From: Rivularia sp. PCC 7116
GTDB taxonomy: Bacteria; Cyanobacteriota; Cyanobacteriia; Cyanobacteriales; Nostocaceae
Direction of reading: 5' to 3'
Length of the DNA stretch: 64,000 nt
Assembly (NCBI RefSeq): GCF_000316665.1
Contig: NC_019678.1
Location: 4,774,001-4,838,000 of the forward strand
The notes beneath the pieces were generated by a model, which saw nothing but the letters and a program-made list of their open reading frames with translations, had not been told where the DNA came from and did no database searches. The translations under genes and the position numbers were made by a program. How positions within the stretch are numbered: the first letter of the stretch is position 1; the number at the start of each line of letters is the position of its first letter. This document shows positions 30,601 through 41,636 of this stretch, piece after piece.

Positions 30601-31319
30601 ATAGTCGCATATGCAGTTGGTTGAACCGTTTTATGTTTAAAAATTGCATAGCCATTGCGTATGTTAGAGTCACAAGAAATCAATGTATAATCTGAATCAT
30701 TGAGTAAACGATTCAAATTATGATAATTTTTAAATGTAGTAATATCATCGAGTAAAATATACTTTGCACCGTATACGCGATCTAATTCTGCCGTACCCGT
30801 AAATTCGGAACCATCAATCAAGACTAAATCAAAAAAATCTATCTTATTTTCCTTCTTGATTTGTTGAATACCATCATCGGCAACACCAGCATTTTTGACA
30901 TACTCTATATCTTGTTTTAGCCAGTTTAATACTTGCTCTAAAGGATATAAAGTTAAATTATTTTGAGTACTTTGATAAAAATTAATAACCTCTTCTTGTG
31001 TGGGAAAATCTTGTAAAGATACAGAAGAAACGTTATGGCATTTAACAAAATTATCGTTAACATATTTTTTTTCTAACTCTGCAAATCTAGTCTTTGAAAT
31101 CTCCATGCAGAATAATTTGGGGTTATTAGCATTTTCTCTAAGCCCCGTCACAAAAGCTTCAGTACTTCCACCTCCAGAAGATGAACCTATTTCTAAAACT
31201 GTTTCAATATCTTCTTCTCTACAAATCTTCTGAATTGCTACATAAAACTCATCATTTTTAATCTCTGGAGGAATTAAATAATTAAGTTCGGAATTCATAA
31301 TTTTAGATTTCATATTCAT
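27606..31319 (-). CDS. Giant fusion: two methyltransferase-like domains, GT-A-like domain and GT4 glycosyltransferase
   Basis: 1237 residues. Domain 1 (about 20-230) is a Rossmann methyltransferase-like fold ([29 protein letters not shown]). Domain 2 (about 250-425) is a Methyltransf_24-type domain ([49 protein letters not shown]). Domain 3 (about 438-720) looks like a GT2-related GT-A domain ([25 protein letters not shown]). Domain 4 (about 752-1105) is GT4 ([37 protein letters not shown] with the two Glu at 1018 and 1026). The last 130 residues are unassigned. Such single-chain assemblies build and methylate glycans. It is convergent with the OGT-like gene in the pilin region. Confidence 0.88.
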   Translation of the reverse strand: MNMKSKIMNSELNYLIPPEIKNDEFYVAIQKICREEDIETVLEIGSSSGGGSTEAFVTGLRENANNPKLFCMEISKTRFAELEKKYVNDNFVKCHNVSSVSLQDFPTQEEVINFYQSTQNNLTLYPLEQVLNWLKQDIEYVKNAGVADDGIQQIKKENKIDFFDLVLIDGSEFTGTAELDRVYGAKYILLDDITTFKNYHNLNRLLNDSDYTLISCDSNIRNGYAIFKHKTVQPTAYATIQPAVEAVEGYMLPGQEKYLFEKVKSLSEDAVIVEIGSFKGRSTVAMGYACIGTKRKIYCIDTWDGNDSDFSERQFFDIWQQNIQQNGLEEYVVPLRSYSHEALKQWNELTESKKIDFIFIDGSHQFLDVLKDFELSFPLVKDDGWIAFHDVIHTWPGCERVWHDIAKPSLVNHEYSSTLACAQKSLQVSRYGLTSELPIHFFTIVLNGQPFIKYHIDIFKQLPLKWHWHIVEGVADLKHDTAWSIRNGGHISSEIHNSGLSIDGTSEYIDELKRLYPDNITVYRKPEGVFWEGKREMTNAPLGNIQEECLLWQVDVDELWTFEQLSTARELFIKNPEKTAAFYWCWYFVGENLLISTRNCYAQNPQQEWLRTWRFKPGYVWAAHEPPVLVEKLPDGELQNVAAVNPFKHEETESHNLIFQHFAYATQEQLKFKEEYYGYKGAISQWAALQEQTKFPVLLRDYFAWVGDDTLVAQADSYGIVPIAQAEKHSTEWRFLQQEEIDKRVVHYEKSVPTILIDGVFFQLYKTGIARVWKSLLEEWATNDFAKHIIVLDRAGTAPKISGIRYREIPEYDYSDTDNDREILQQICDEEEANLFISSYYTTPLTTPSVFMAYDMIPEIMGWDLNHHMWREKHHAIRQASSYITISENTAQDLVKCFPDINPDAITVALLGVQDYFCPGLPEEINAFKTKYGIVKPYFLLVGPSTGYKNSTLFFEAFAKLPISHAFDIVCTGNGGVLVPEWRACTYGSTVHMLQLDDEELAMAYNGAIALVYPSTYEGFGLPILEAMACGCPVITCNNASIPEVAGEAAIYIDDNDVEELANALCEVQKPSIRQLLVNRGIEQAKKFTWQSTAKTVSEVLINATIEALNLKEINLIIFPDWTQSEEVVAAELQEVISTLATRNDAKDTTLLIDISNSDDEYASMLLSAVTMNLLMQDIDITQGLEISLLPQLSEKQWEMLLTRIKAKISLENENHRNIYRDKIYAMNLEEFYQQVV

Positions 31320-31348
31320 ACTCGTATCTGCACCAATTTGTAATCGCT

Positions 31349-31738
31349 TTACTTCTCAACTTGCTTCTTCAAATCGTTCAATCCTCTCTTGTAGTCTTCC
31401 CTTTGAGGGTTCAACTCCACTAACTTTTCTAAAGGTTCAATTGCACCTCGAACATCTTTTAACGCCACCCGCACTTTTACTAAACCTTCTAAAGCTACTT
31501 GATTATTGGGTTCCCGCTGCAACACCAATTCAAAACCTTGTTCCTGCTGCTTCAATATTGATTCTTCCCCCTCAACAACCGAAGCATTATCTTGTTGAGC
31601 AATTTCTTGTATGGCAGGAATTGCAGCCATAACCGCAGAGCCAAAAAAGAATACTATCGATACCAAAATTAATATTTTTTGTCGTACCTTAGCTTTCTCG
31701 CGATTTTGAACTACGTATTCTTCCCTAGAATCATCCAT
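31349..31738 (-). CDS. Membrane-anchored TPR protein
   Basis: 129 residues. A cytoplasmic N-terminus of about 20 charged residues, one membrane helix (KILILVSIVFFFGSAVMAAI, about 23-42), then two TPR-like helix pairs (GFELVLQREPNNQVALEGLVKV and AIEPLEKLVELNPQREDYKRGL, about 68-125). Conserved small cyanobacterial TPR proteins of this layout are thought to be assembly or scaffold factors; the exact role is unknown. It ends 29 bp upstream of the start of the large fusion gene on the same strand and is probably co-transcribed with it. Confidence 0.8.
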   Translation of the reverse strand: MDDSREEYVVQNREKAKVRQKILILVSIVFFFGSAVMAAIPAIQEIAQQDNASVVEGEESILKQQEQGFELVLQREPNNQVALEGLVKVRVALKDVRGAIEPLEKLVELNPQREDYKRGLNDLKKQVEK

Positions 31739-33047
31739 GCTATATTCAGTTACTTGAGATCAAAAATAATTCCATTCTCAGGATGCCCCTTAACAGGGCA
31801 AAACTATCATTTGAGCTATTTTTTTATTCAGATTGCTTTGAATTCACAACTTGCACTACTACCATCAGCCCCATTTTTAGCTAAAGGCTGCGTGACTAAA
31901 TTGCTCTAAAAGCTTTTAAAACTTGATTCAGTAGTATTTTGAAGATTTTGACTTAAGTAATGGCAATTTAACGAAAGGCATTTCCGTTTAAATTGCTCTG
32001 CACGGTAGAATGTCAAATCAAAAATTTCTCACAAAGCTAAGAAAAAACATTTGAAGAGAAATGTAGACTGTACTATACTAATAGACCTTCTAAATCTTCT
32101 AAATTTTATAAAAAAATATTCGCAAATTTTACCCAAAAATAACAGAAAATACTTTGCTTGTATAAACCAGTCTGCTTACTTGCTTACTTTTCAAACAAAG
32201 AACTTTGTATCACATGATTTGAAATTTTACTTCTTGCTGTAGGGAGTATAACAGGCAGATATTTAACCTATCCGATGATTTTGTGAAACATGCTTTACAT
32301 CTTTTTATATGCGATTTTTGTCAATACAGATGATTCAATAAAATAAAGCCGTCTTCTCAACCAAACTCCAAATCTTCATTTCACAGAAAATGATGAACAT
32401 CTGTCCTATTAACGAAAATTTGACAAGTTAATCTGAGTTATAAACTATTTTTAATTCAATAATATCGAATAAAGATACAAACATCTTTTGATTGTTCTTT
32501 GGTTTTAACTGCGACTCACCTTATGTTACCTCTGAGACACCACTATTTACTGGCAATTGTTAAGATAATATTAAAAAATTATGCAGATGGTATGAAAATC
32601 TCGATGTTTGCGATAATGTAGATAACGATTAATAAAAACGGTGGATATTTGCAACTCACGATTCAATTTTTACTGTTATGCCTTCATCGTGGAAGCAATT
32701 GTCTATGTGTATTAGAAAAATTGTCATGATTTATGCATATTGCAGTGAATTGAGCAATTAGGGATAAAAGAATAGCTATACTAAATCCACCGGGTTGCTG
32801 ATAAGTTTATTTGTTTGGTTAAGTAAACAATGATGGATTTTGCTGAGTTCCAAAGTTTATTAGTGGTGATTACCGAACAAAACCGAAATTAACAGTAACC
32901 ATGTAGAATAGTTATGCTATATTCAGTAATAGTGAGACTTGCTTTGCGTGCATTACCGAACTCTACGCAGAGACTATAATTGCAAAACGGAAAGCATTTT
33001 TGCCCCCAGCATTTACCCAAATTTTCATCTTAATTTTAATTGAGGTT
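31739..33047. other. Long AT-rich non-coding region
   Basis: 1.3 kb between a minus-strand TPR gene and a plus-strand small gene, so both promoters should lie here. No reading frame with family features and no strong hairpin-plus-T element. The frame at 32051-32242 is a low-complexity Lys/Asn/Leu translation of AT-rich DNA. A small RNA could be present, but nothing I can name. Confidence 0.55.
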
Positions 33048-33266
33048 ATGACTCAACAAGTAATTCACCCAATGGTGAAATTGCAACGCAATGTTCAATC
33101 ACTCGTAGATTCTCAGATCATCAAGCCAACAGATAGCATCTGGAAAATTGCTTTACTTTATGGCGACGAATGGCAGCACTGGAAACGCGAACTGGCAGAT
33201 TTCGGCTTTACCATGCAAGACCCCGTTAAGGAGTTACTTGCGGTTGAAGGATGGGATGAAGAATAA
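33048..33266 (+). CDS. DUF4327-like small cyanobacterial protein
   Basis: 72 residues from the ATG at 33048, which has TTGAGG just upstream; an in-frame TTG at 33000 adds 16 hydrophobic residues without a ribosome site. The body, LQRNVQSLVDSQIIKPTDSIW, then YGDEWQHWKRELADFGFTMQDPVKELL, has the LV...I....D.I......EW...EL...GF...D spacing I associate with DUF4327, a cyanobacterial family of about 70 residues with no known function. Soluble and probably helical. Preceded by 1.3 kb without genes and followed by an inverted repeat at 33371-33415. Confidence 0.7.
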   Translation: MTQQVIHPMVKLQRNVQSLVDSQIIKPTDSIWKIALLYGDEWQHWKRELADFGFTMQDPVKELLAVEGWDEE

Positions 33267-33370
33267 AACATCGGTTTTAGAAGAATATATGTAGCAAAAA
33301 GAGATTGGAATATCTCTTGAATGACGCTCAACTGAAAGCGCTGTCATAATAATGCGGCTAAATAATCAGA

Positions 33371-33415
33371 ATCTGCCTACGCGGGTTGTAAATTTGTAGA
33401 GTCCACGTAGGTGAG
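33371..33415. repeat. Inverted repeat downstream of the DUF4327-like gene
   Basis: AATCTGCCTACGCGG (33370-33384) faces CCACGTAGGTGAGATT (33403-33418); the arms pair except for one G-T and a small bulge. No T-run follows, so it may be a REP element rather than a terminator. It lies between two convergent genes. Confidence 0.5.
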
Positions 33416-33507
33416 ATTTGTCTGCGTCACAGCTAATTATATTCGTCTGAAAAATAATTTTCGCTTCATCCTGAATTTTTTCAAATAATTTAATTACATA
33501 CGCTGAT

Positions 33508-34722
33508 TCATTCGCAGACTGCTAAGGCTGCTGCAACTTCTTTCGCGGTTTGATATCTATCGCGTGGTAAAGGTTGCGTAACCTTATCTATTATCTCTTT
33601 TAAACGAGGGGTAATGGTAGGAATCTTCGCCACATCAAACCGAAAGTGTCGTCCTTGCTGACGATAAAACTTAAATGGGTTTTCACCTGTTAGCAGAAAG
33701 ATTAAAGTTGGACCGATAGCATATAAGTCCGATTGAGTTAAAGGCTGTCCTCGTTCTTGTTCGGGGGCACAATACCCTTCTGCACCGATACGAGTCCCAG
33801 GTGCGGTACCGATTTCCTTGACAGCACCAAAATCCAAGACGACTATACGATTATTGGAATTTCGTACCATTAAATTAGCCGGTTTTATATCGCGGTGAAT
33901 TAATGGCGGATTTTGGCTGTGCAAATAATCAAGAATATTGCAGGTTTGCATCATCCATTCTATGGCTTGATTTACAGTCACCGGTCCTTTGCGATAAACA
34001 AATTTTTCTAAATCTTGTCCGTGGATTAATTCCATTGCCAAATATTTTTTCCTATCTTCCACGAAAAAGTCATGATACTTCGGGATTCCAGGATGATTGA
34101 GCAATCCTAAAGTATGTGCTTCTCGTTGAAATAATTCTTGTGCTTTGGCAATCTTTGCCATATCGGCATTCATCTGCTTGAGTACTAATAGTTTGGGATA
34201 ACCTGTGGTTATACCGGCTGAGTCCCATGCAAGATAAGTAGTGCCCATACCTCCCTTTCCTAATGTTCGCAATACTTGATAATGGCGAATTGTTAACTGT
34301 ACTGACAGAGGTTTACCGCAATAAATGCAAAATAGATTATCAGGTAAATTCCCTTCATGATTGCAGACGGGAGGTATAGCCTCAGAAGATTGTGCAGGTT
34401 TTGGTTGCTTTAATACCTCCCATTTCAAAATAGGACCGCCCCGAGCTAATTGCACAAAACAGTTATCGGGTAATGTACCTTGAGTTATCAGCACGCCATT
34501 AACAAAAGTGCCATTGGTGCCCTTGCTAATAACTTCCCAGGAATCAGCATTACCCAAAGGGCTTTTATTAATTAGTTCTAAATGGTACCTAGAAACTAAA
34601 TTACTATCTAAAACAACATCATTGTCTGCTGCTCGTCCCACCCTAATCACTGAGGATTCCTCAAAGCGCCAATCTTTAATGGGTGTTTTATTTTGCGCTT
34701 CTAATAGGGTTAGAGTAATCAC
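33508..34722 (-). CDS. Ser/Thr protein kinase with N-terminal FHA domain and zinc ribbon
   Basis: 404 residues from a GTG at 34722. FHA domain at about 25-85 (VIRVGRAADNDVVLDSNLVS, RYHLEL, GTNGTFVNG), which binds phosphothreonine peptides. A short zinc ribbon follows (C120, H122, C132, C135: VCNHEG...FCIYCGKPL). The Hanks-type kinase runs from about 148: GKGGMGTTYLAWD, invariant Lys182, HRDIKPANL with Asp278, and DFGAVKEIG with Asp297; APEQERGQPLTQSDLYAIG is the activation-segment end. No membrane helix, so it is cytosolic. It lies 404 bp downstream of a PP2C gene on the same strand, a likely kinase/phosphatase pair. Confidence 0.95.
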   Translation of the reverse strand: MITLTLLEAQNKTPIKDWRFEESSVIRVGRAADNDVVLDSNLVSRYHLELINKSPLGNADSWEVISKGTNGTFVNGVLITQGTLPDNCFVQLARGGPILKWEVLKQPKPAQSSEAIPPVCNHEGNLPDNLFCIYCGKPLSVQLTIRHYQVLRTLGKGGMGTTYLAWDSAGITTGYPKLLVLKQMNADMAKIAKAQELFQREAHTLGLLNHPGIPKYHDFFVEDRKKYLAMELIHGQDLEKFVYRKGPVTVNQAIEWMMQTCNILDYLHSQNPPLIHRDIKPANLMVRNSNNRIVVLDFGAVKEIGTAPGTRIGAEGYCAPEQERGQPLTQSDLYAIGPTLIFLLTGENPFKFYRQQGRHFRFDVAKIPTITPRLKEIIDKVTQPLPRDRYQTAKEVAAALAVCE

Positions 34723-35126
34723 GATGCTTAGAAACTATAAATGATTAAGGATAAATTTTGAGCTATTTTGAACTATAAAGGATGAAAACTGTTATATACA
34801 GATTCCCCGCATACCTATGATAATCTTCGACTAACTGACACTTGATTTAATTACCAAACTGATTTCTTGAATCAATTTTACGGGTAATTATGCAGGAATA
34901 TAGCAAGTAATGTCTCCACAAAGACATTGGAATTCGATTTTAACAATATTTTGCTTAGTTATCCTCTACTTATTTTATTTTGCGGTAGTATATCTTCTGC
35001 ACTAACCTGATTAAATCCCACTTTTGTGTTTCCCAGGCTTAGCCTGGGAATTCGATGCAAGGAACTGTTGCTTCCGGTTTTTCTTCTCGCCCCATCTGAA
35101 TATACCGTTTGCTTAATGATTTTTTC
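34723..35126. other. Intergenic region with perfect palindrome
   Basis: 404 bp between the PP2C and kinase genes. A 21-base palindrome, TTCCCAGGCT-T-AGCCTGGGAA, occupies 35030-35050. Placed about 75 bp after the PP2C stop on the minus strand, it could end or stabilise that transcript, but there is no T-run. Otherwise AT-rich and featureless. Confidence 0.55.
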
Positions 35127-37139
35127 CTATTCCTCTTTTCCTTTAAGAATTTGACTTTCTAAATTCGGACGTACCTTTGCCCGTATAAGTACAGCCGTGA
35201 TGTTATCATGACCATTATATTTATTTGCCAAATCGATTAAATCTCTTACGCCTTTTTCTAAATTGGCTTCCGAACTAATTAAATTGAGCAAATTAGTTTG
35301 CGAGTATTTTTCTAATAAATCATTATCCGATAAACCATCTGAAGTTAAAATAAATAGCGTGTCTTGATTAATTTCTAGAAACTGCACTTCGGGAGCGATA
35401 AAGTTATTATCTCTAGGTCCCAAGGCTTGGGTTAGCTGATAAGCGTCTGGGCGAGAATAAGCTATACTCGGTTCCACCCCCCGAGATATCTCTCTTTGAC
35501 CAACTTCATGGTCTACGGTAATTTGCTCCAAACCTCCTTTACGTGTCATGCGGTATAGACGGCTATCACCTACATGAGCTACAGCCACACGAGTATTCTG
35601 TATTAAAACTACCACTAAAGTAGTGCCCATACGACCCACGCCGGAACGAGCATCTTGCTGATTAATATCGTGAATCGCTTTATTTGCTTGAAAAACTCCT
35701 TCACGAATAACTTCTTCGCTAGGAAGACTATCGGATTTCCAATGTTTTTGAAAGTATTCTCGTAAAGTACTTACAGCTAATTCACTTGCGACTTCACCAC
35801 CAGCATGTCCCCCCATGCCATCGCAAAGAATATATAAACCCTGGGCTCCTGCTACTTTACTTTTGGGCAACTCAACTTTATTAATCTTTGTTTCAATGCC
35901 GAAATAGTCTTCGTTATGGTCCCTTTGTTTACCCACATCGCTAAGCCCTGCATTTTCTAAGCTAGCTAGCTGCATTGGCAGGATTACTGTGGGTGTATCA
36001 TCAATTTTAGTCGGGCTTTGCTCTAATTCGTCTAACTGCAATAGTGTAGGGCTAGAAACGTTTTTTTGCTCTCCAAAAATTAAATTATTTTGTGAATTGT
36101 CTTGCCTTTGTTGCTCGGAATCGCCTTCCAATTCCATCGCAATTAATTGTAATCGCGATCGCAGTTCCTCACTCGTTTCTATTTCACCAGATTCCAGTTT
36201 TCCCAAAAGTTCTAATAAAGAACCGAATTGAGTACGTTGAGATTCTCGAAATAATGCCTGCCAAACTTTTCCTAAAGCTTTAATTTTAGGTGTATCATCC
36301 TCTTGAAAGCCAATTAGCGATTCTTTTCGTATGTCTACATGCAAGCGTTGCAATGCAAGAGATTGGTCTTCATCGACTCGTAAATTAGTTAAATCTAAAA
36401 GACTTTGACTGCAATTAAAGGGTTCTAGTAAATCCCACAATTGAGCCATTTGATAAAAATAATGTATAATTTGCAACGATGTAGTAGCTTCATTTTGCCA
36501 TATTTCTAACAAATAAAGCCAATCCGAACGGTCTTCTAGCAGAATCACCTGCATATTTCCTAATTGCCATGCATCGTGGATGGGAGGAATGCCCAAATGA
36601 CAGTGTGGTTGTAAGGCTATGTAACTTTTAGCGACATTAGGAATTTTGTCTTCACCTACCGAAGTTTTAATCGACTCCGATAATTGCGGATTTGCCAACA
36701 TCGCATCAACTGGTGAAACTTGATAGGGTTGACAATCGACAACTTTTACGCAGGCTTCAGTATTAACCGCATTTTCAAAGAAAGTTGGTAGCGATTCAAG
36801 CATTTTATAGCGCTGTTGTGAATCTAAATAAGAACCGGCTTTAAATGATCGAGGAAATTCTTGAGAAGTCTTTTGTCGATCTGTTTCCTGAGAATCGTCC
36901 TCTAAGTTAATCTTTGCTTTTTCACTATCTACTTCAACAACTTCCGGACTACCTGACTTGATAGCCATCGCCAACCAAATCTCCGAACAAGTTGCATCAC
37001 AGCTATGGCACTGAACTGCGTCTAAATTGAGAAAGACACCACACTGCTGACATTCCTTTTCAGTTAAGGATGCGCCGCAGTTTTGACAAAACTTGTTGCT
37101 GTTAGGGTTTTCAAAATTGCACTGAGGGCAAATCAGCAT
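35127..37139 (-). CDS. PP2C-type protein phosphatase with N-terminal double zinc ribbon
   Basis: 670 residues. Two zinc ribbons open the protein (C4/C7/C18/C21 and C30/C33/C44/C47: ICPQCNFENPNSNKFCQNCG). A middle region of about 350 residues has kinase-like traces but no catalytic motifs. The PP2C domain occupies about 410-660: GLSDVGKQRDHNEDYFGIET, LYILCDGMGGHAGGEVAS, GTTLVVVLI, VGDSRLYR, LTSDGLSDND and GHDNITAVL, with all metal-binding aspartates present. It dephosphorylates Ser/Thr residues. The next gene on the strand is the FHA kinase; shared zinc ribbons and proximity suggest they act on common targets. Confidence 0.94.
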   Translation of the reverse strand: MLICPQCNFENPNSNKFCQNCGASLTEKECQQCGVFLNLDAVQCHSCDATCSEIWLAMAIKSGSPEVVEVDSEKAKINLEDDSQETDRQKTSQEFPRSFKAGSYLDSQQRYKMLESLPTFFENAVNTEACVKVVDCQPYQVSPVDAMLANPQLSESIKTSVGEDKIPNVAKSYIALQPHCHLGIPPIHDAWQLGNMQVILLEDRSDWLYLLEIWQNEATTSLQIIHYFYQMAQLWDLLEPFNCSQSLLDLTNLRVDEDQSLALQRLHVDIRKESLIGFQEDDTPKIKALGKVWQALFRESQRTQFGSLLELLGKLESGEIETSEELRSRLQLIAMELEGDSEQQRQDNSQNNLIFGEQKNVSSPTLLQLDELEQSPTKIDDTPTVILPMQLASLENAGLSDVGKQRDHNEDYFGIETKINKVELPKSKVAGAQGLYILCDGMGGHAGGEVASELAVSTLREYFQKHWKSDSLPSEEVIREGVFQANKAIHDINQQDARSGVGRMGTTLVVVLIQNTRVAVAHVGDSRLYRMTRKGGLEQITVDHEVGQREISRGVEPSIAYSRPDAYQLTQALGPRDNNFIAPEVQFLEINQDTLFILTSDGLSDNDLLEKYSQTNLLNLISSEANLEKGVRDLIDLANKYNGHDNITAVLIRAKVRPNLESQILKGKEE

Positions 37140-37393
37140 TATATCCGCGTCCTTAATTCCCGCTCATTGGTGCTAGCCATGAAAATTAGTTTATAACTGG
37201 TAGTTTAGCTTCTGCTTGCTATAGGGCAATAAAATATTTATGCCTTTACCAAGAAAAATATATATATATAATATGGCTGTTTTAATTGTGACGTATATTA
37301 ACCGTAATGAAGGAAACATCAGTAAATTTATTCTAGGACATAGGATTCGTCTATGTTGCCGGTTTTGTTGTTGCAGATCGTCACAAACATAAA

Positions 37394-39076
37394 TTATCTT
37401 TCAAAAGGCAGTTCTACAGAGAAACAAGTACGATTAGAACCGCTTTCAACCTCAACGACTCCCCCCAAATGCTTCGTAAGCTTTTGGACTAATGCTAATC
37501 CTAAGCCGGTACCACCTTGCTTCCAAGGATCGTTACTGGGAATCCGATAAAATTTATCAAAAATGCGTGGTAATTCTTTAGAAGGAATTTCGACTCCAGT
37601 ATTAATGATTTGAAACTGAATATTATCGGACTTTATCTTGGCGTAGACAATAATTTCTTCATTGACAGGACTAAATTTACAAGCATTAGTCAGCAACTCA
37701 ACCAATATTCTTTCCAAGCTGAATGGATCGCAAACCATAGCCGGTAGGTTGGATTCTACGATCAACTTTAATTTTTGTTTGCAGCAATTACGGTTGCGTG
37801 CATTGTATAACTCAACTACTCGCTTCAACCAGGAGTTTACTTCAATTTTTTCTAGCACTAATGGTTTTGCACTAGTATCAAGTCGCTGTAAATCTAGAAA
37901 ATTATTAATCAAGCTAATTTCTCGCTCGCACTCGTTATTCAAAATTTGGAAATAACGAGATATCTTAGAGTTTATTAATGAATTGTTTTCTGATTCTGAT
38001 GTTTGAGTTAAATTCTGCTGCTCTTTGTGAAGACCAATTCCTAGCATTTGAATCGCCATTTTCATATTGGTTAGCGGCGTGCGTAACTCGTGAGATACCG
38101 TACTTAAGAATTCATCTTTAAGACGGTTTAGAGATTCCATCTCTTCTAATTGAGCTTTCGCTGCTTTTTTACTTTCCCTTATGGCTATCTCCGCTTTTTT
38201 GCACTCAGTAATATCAATACAGCAACCAACGTAACCAATAAAGTCACCTTTTGATGAAAATCGAGGAACTCCGGTATCGGAAATCCAACGGTAATCACCA
38301 TCTGAATTTTTTAAACGGTATTGAATTTGAAATTTTTCTTTGTGTTTAAGTGCTTGATAATAAACGTCTAAATATAAATTTTTATCATCATTATATAAAC
38401 TATCCAACCACCCAAAGCCTAATTCTTGCTCAATTTTCCGTCCGGTAAGCTCCAACCAAGAACAGTTAAAAAAGTTATGCACGCCGTTTTCATCAGTCAT
38501 CCATAGCATCACTGGTGCGCTGTCAGCTAACTCACGGAAACTTTGTTCGTTTTGTTTTGAGGCTTCAGAAACTTTATAAGCAGTAATATTTTCACAAACC
38601 ATCAAAATTATTGGATTTTTCTCGACTCCAAATGATGCCCGTGCTTTGACTTTTACCCAATTAACCTCACTATTGGCACAATTTAGATAAAATTCTTCGC
38701 CTTCTAGCTCTTGTGAAGAATTATCTAATACATTGATTAACAGCTTAGATAGTCTTTCGCTTTCAAAAGCAGCAAATATACTAAAGATGGATTTTTGATG
38801 CAATTCAGTTGGGGCATAACCCAAACAGTTAGCACCAAACTGGTTCACAGACAGAATTGTTCCAAGACCATCTAAAGTCAAAAAAATGCCAGGAGTTTGG
38901 TCGTATAAAGTACGATACCAATTAATTTCTTCTTGGGTAGGACTTAAAGTTTCCGCCGTATAATTTTCTAAATCCGAGGTAATTTCAGGCACAAGTTCCA
39001 AGCTTGCAGATTTTGCAGATACAAGATTTTGTTTTAGCCGAGTCTGATACCAGTTAAATGACTGATTTAAGCTCAT
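37394..39076 (-). CDS. PAS-domain sensor histidine kinase
   Basis: 560 residues from the ATG at 39076, which has AGGGTG about nine bases before it; the frame reaches a GTG at 39088. Two PAS domains (about 45-165 and 175-300; the second ends with the PAC-like GDFIGYVGCCIDITE) precede the HisKA helix with the phospho-acceptor His in FLSTVSHELRTPLTNMK, then the HATPase domain with ELLTNACKFSP (N box) and GGTGLGLALVQKL (G box). No membrane helix, so it is a soluble sensor. No response regulator gene is adjacent. Minus strand, monocistronic. Confidence 0.95.
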   Translation of the reverse strand: MSLNQSFNWYQTRLKQNLVSAKSASLELVPEITSDLENYTAETLSPTQEEINWYRTLYDQTPGIFLTLDGLGTILSVNQFGANCLGYAPTELHQKSIFSIFAAFESERLSKLLINVLDNSSQELEGEEFYLNCANSEVNWVKVKARASFGVEKNPIILMVCENITAYKVSEASKQNEQSFRELADSAPVMLWMTDENGVHNFFNCSWLELTGRKIEQELGFGWLDSLYNDDKNLYLDVYYQALKHKEKFQIQYRLKNSDGDYRWISDTGVPRFSSKGDFIGYVGCCIDITECKKAEIAIRESKKAAKAQLEEMESLNRLKDEFLSTVSHELRTPLTNMKMAIQMLGIGLHKEQQNLTQTSESENNSLINSKISRYFQILNNECEREISLINNFLDLQRLDTSAKPLVLEKIEVNSWLKRVVELYNARNRNCCKQKLKLIVESNLPAMVCDPFSLERILVELLTNACKFSPVNEEIIVYAKIKSDNIQFQIINTGVEIPSKELPRIFDKFYRIPSNDPWKQGGTGLGLALVQKLTKHLGGVVEVESGSNRTCFSVELPFER

Positions 39077-39343
39077 AATATAATGCACCCTAGTATTAAC
39101 AATAAATTGATGATGAATAAAAAAAGATTATTATACAGCTTTTTGCTTGATTTCTGTCAAAGGTATTTTGTGATAAATCATGTCAAATAGAAAACATAGT
39201 AATTTATTTTCTGCATGATATATCTAATACATTAATCTGTGTAAATATTTTTTTTTAGTAAGTAACTTACTTATTAAGAATTTTAATAACTTATTCAGTT
39301 TAAGGGGTGATGGTTGTTATCCCCTTTTATGCATCAAACAACC

Positions 39344-39934
39344 TCAGAAGGCGAATTTTTGTAGCAATTTGACTTCTGAGGCAATTAAATCGCGCCATTC
39401 TCCAACTTGTAAATCCCCTAAATTGAGATCGGCTATCTGAATTCGCACCAGTCTTAAAGTCGGAAATCCTACAGATGCTGTCATTCTGCGAACTTGACGA
39501 TTTTTCCCTTCATTCAAAGTCATTTCCAGCCATGCAGTAGGCACATTTTTGCGGAATCTTATTGGCGGAATGCGGGGAGGTAAGAGTGGTTCTTGAGATA
39601 AAAGTTTTACCTTTGCTGGTTTGGTGCGGTAATTTTTGATTAGCACGCCTTGTTCTAAATTGCTTAAAGCAGTTGTATCGGGAATTCTTTCCACTTGAAC
39701 TAAGTATGTACGAGGGTGCCCAAAGCTGGGATGACAAAGTCTGTGCTGTAATTGCCCGTGATTTGTTAACAGCAATAATCCTTCACTATCACAATCTAAA
39801 CGTCCCACAGGATAAACATCGGGAACCGAAATATAATCTTGAAGAGTTTTTTGGCTGGGCGTATCTTTAGAAAACTGACTAAGAACACCATAAGGTTTAT
39901 AAAACAGTATGTAACGGTATGTTTTCTTAGGCAT
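39344..39934 (-). CDS. rluE: rRNA large-subunit pseudouridine synthase, RsuA/RluE type
   Basis: 196 residues from the ATG at 39934; the frame runs to 39970, but MPKKTYRYILFYKPYGVLSQ is the natural start. The catalytic Asp lies in VGRLDCDSEGLLLLTN, and EGKNRQVRRMTASVGFPTLRLVR is the family's closing motif. There is no S4 RNA-binding domain, as in RluE. Such enzymes isomerise one uridine of 23S rRNA. It sits between the histidine kinase gene and the divergent TPP riboswitch-thiC unit. RluE is the best match by architecture, but the modified position is not proven. Confidence 0.9.
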   Translation of the reverse strand: MPKKTYRYILFYKPYGVLSQFSKDTPSQKTLQDYISVPDVYPVGRLDCDSEGLLLLTNHGQLQHRLCHPSFGHPRTYLVQVERIPDTTALSNLEQGVLIKNYRTKPAKVKLLSQEPLLPPRIPPIRFRKNVPTAWLEMTLNEGKNRQVRRMTASVGFPTLRLVRIQIADLNLGDLQVGEWRDLIASEVKLLQKFAF

Positions 39935-40060
39935 TATTAATTGGGCATTGGTAACTAGTAAGTAATCCAAAATTTACAACTTACAACTTAAAACTTTAAA
40001 CTCCTAACTCCCATCCCCAAATAGAGAAATGTTAACCTATTTCTTCTATCAGCAAAAAAA

Positions 40061-40073
40061 GTGATAGTATAAT
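40061..40073 (+). promoter_or_regulatory. -10 element of the thiC promoter
   Basis: TATAAT at 40068-40073 lies about eight bases before the start of the riboswitch, the right distance for transcription to begin at its first helix. The -35 region is not obvious. Confidence 0.6.
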
Positions 40074-40080
40074 TTCTCAA

Positions 40081-41562
<1,482 letters not shown>

Positions 41563-41582
41563 GCGTACTACTAAAGATAATA

Positions 41583-41609
41583 TAGAGACGTAGCACTTCT
41601 ACGTCTCTA
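41583..41609. repeat. GTAGAGACG inverted repeat between thiC and pyrE, copy 2
   Basis: Perfect 11-bp arms TAGAGACGTAG (41583-41593) and CTACGTCTCTA (41599-41609) with loop CACTT. It stands between convergent genes and may serve as a bidirectional terminator or stabiliser, though no long T-run follows. The same core recurs at 20085-20110 and 59851-59906. Confidence 0.7.
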
Positions 41610-41636
41610 CACTGTTTACAGTTATAACCACCAATA

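Noticed and set aside
32051-32242. Plus-strand frame of 63 codons
   Set aside because: Low-complexity Asn/Lys/Leu/Phe translation of AT-rich DNA with no ribosome site.
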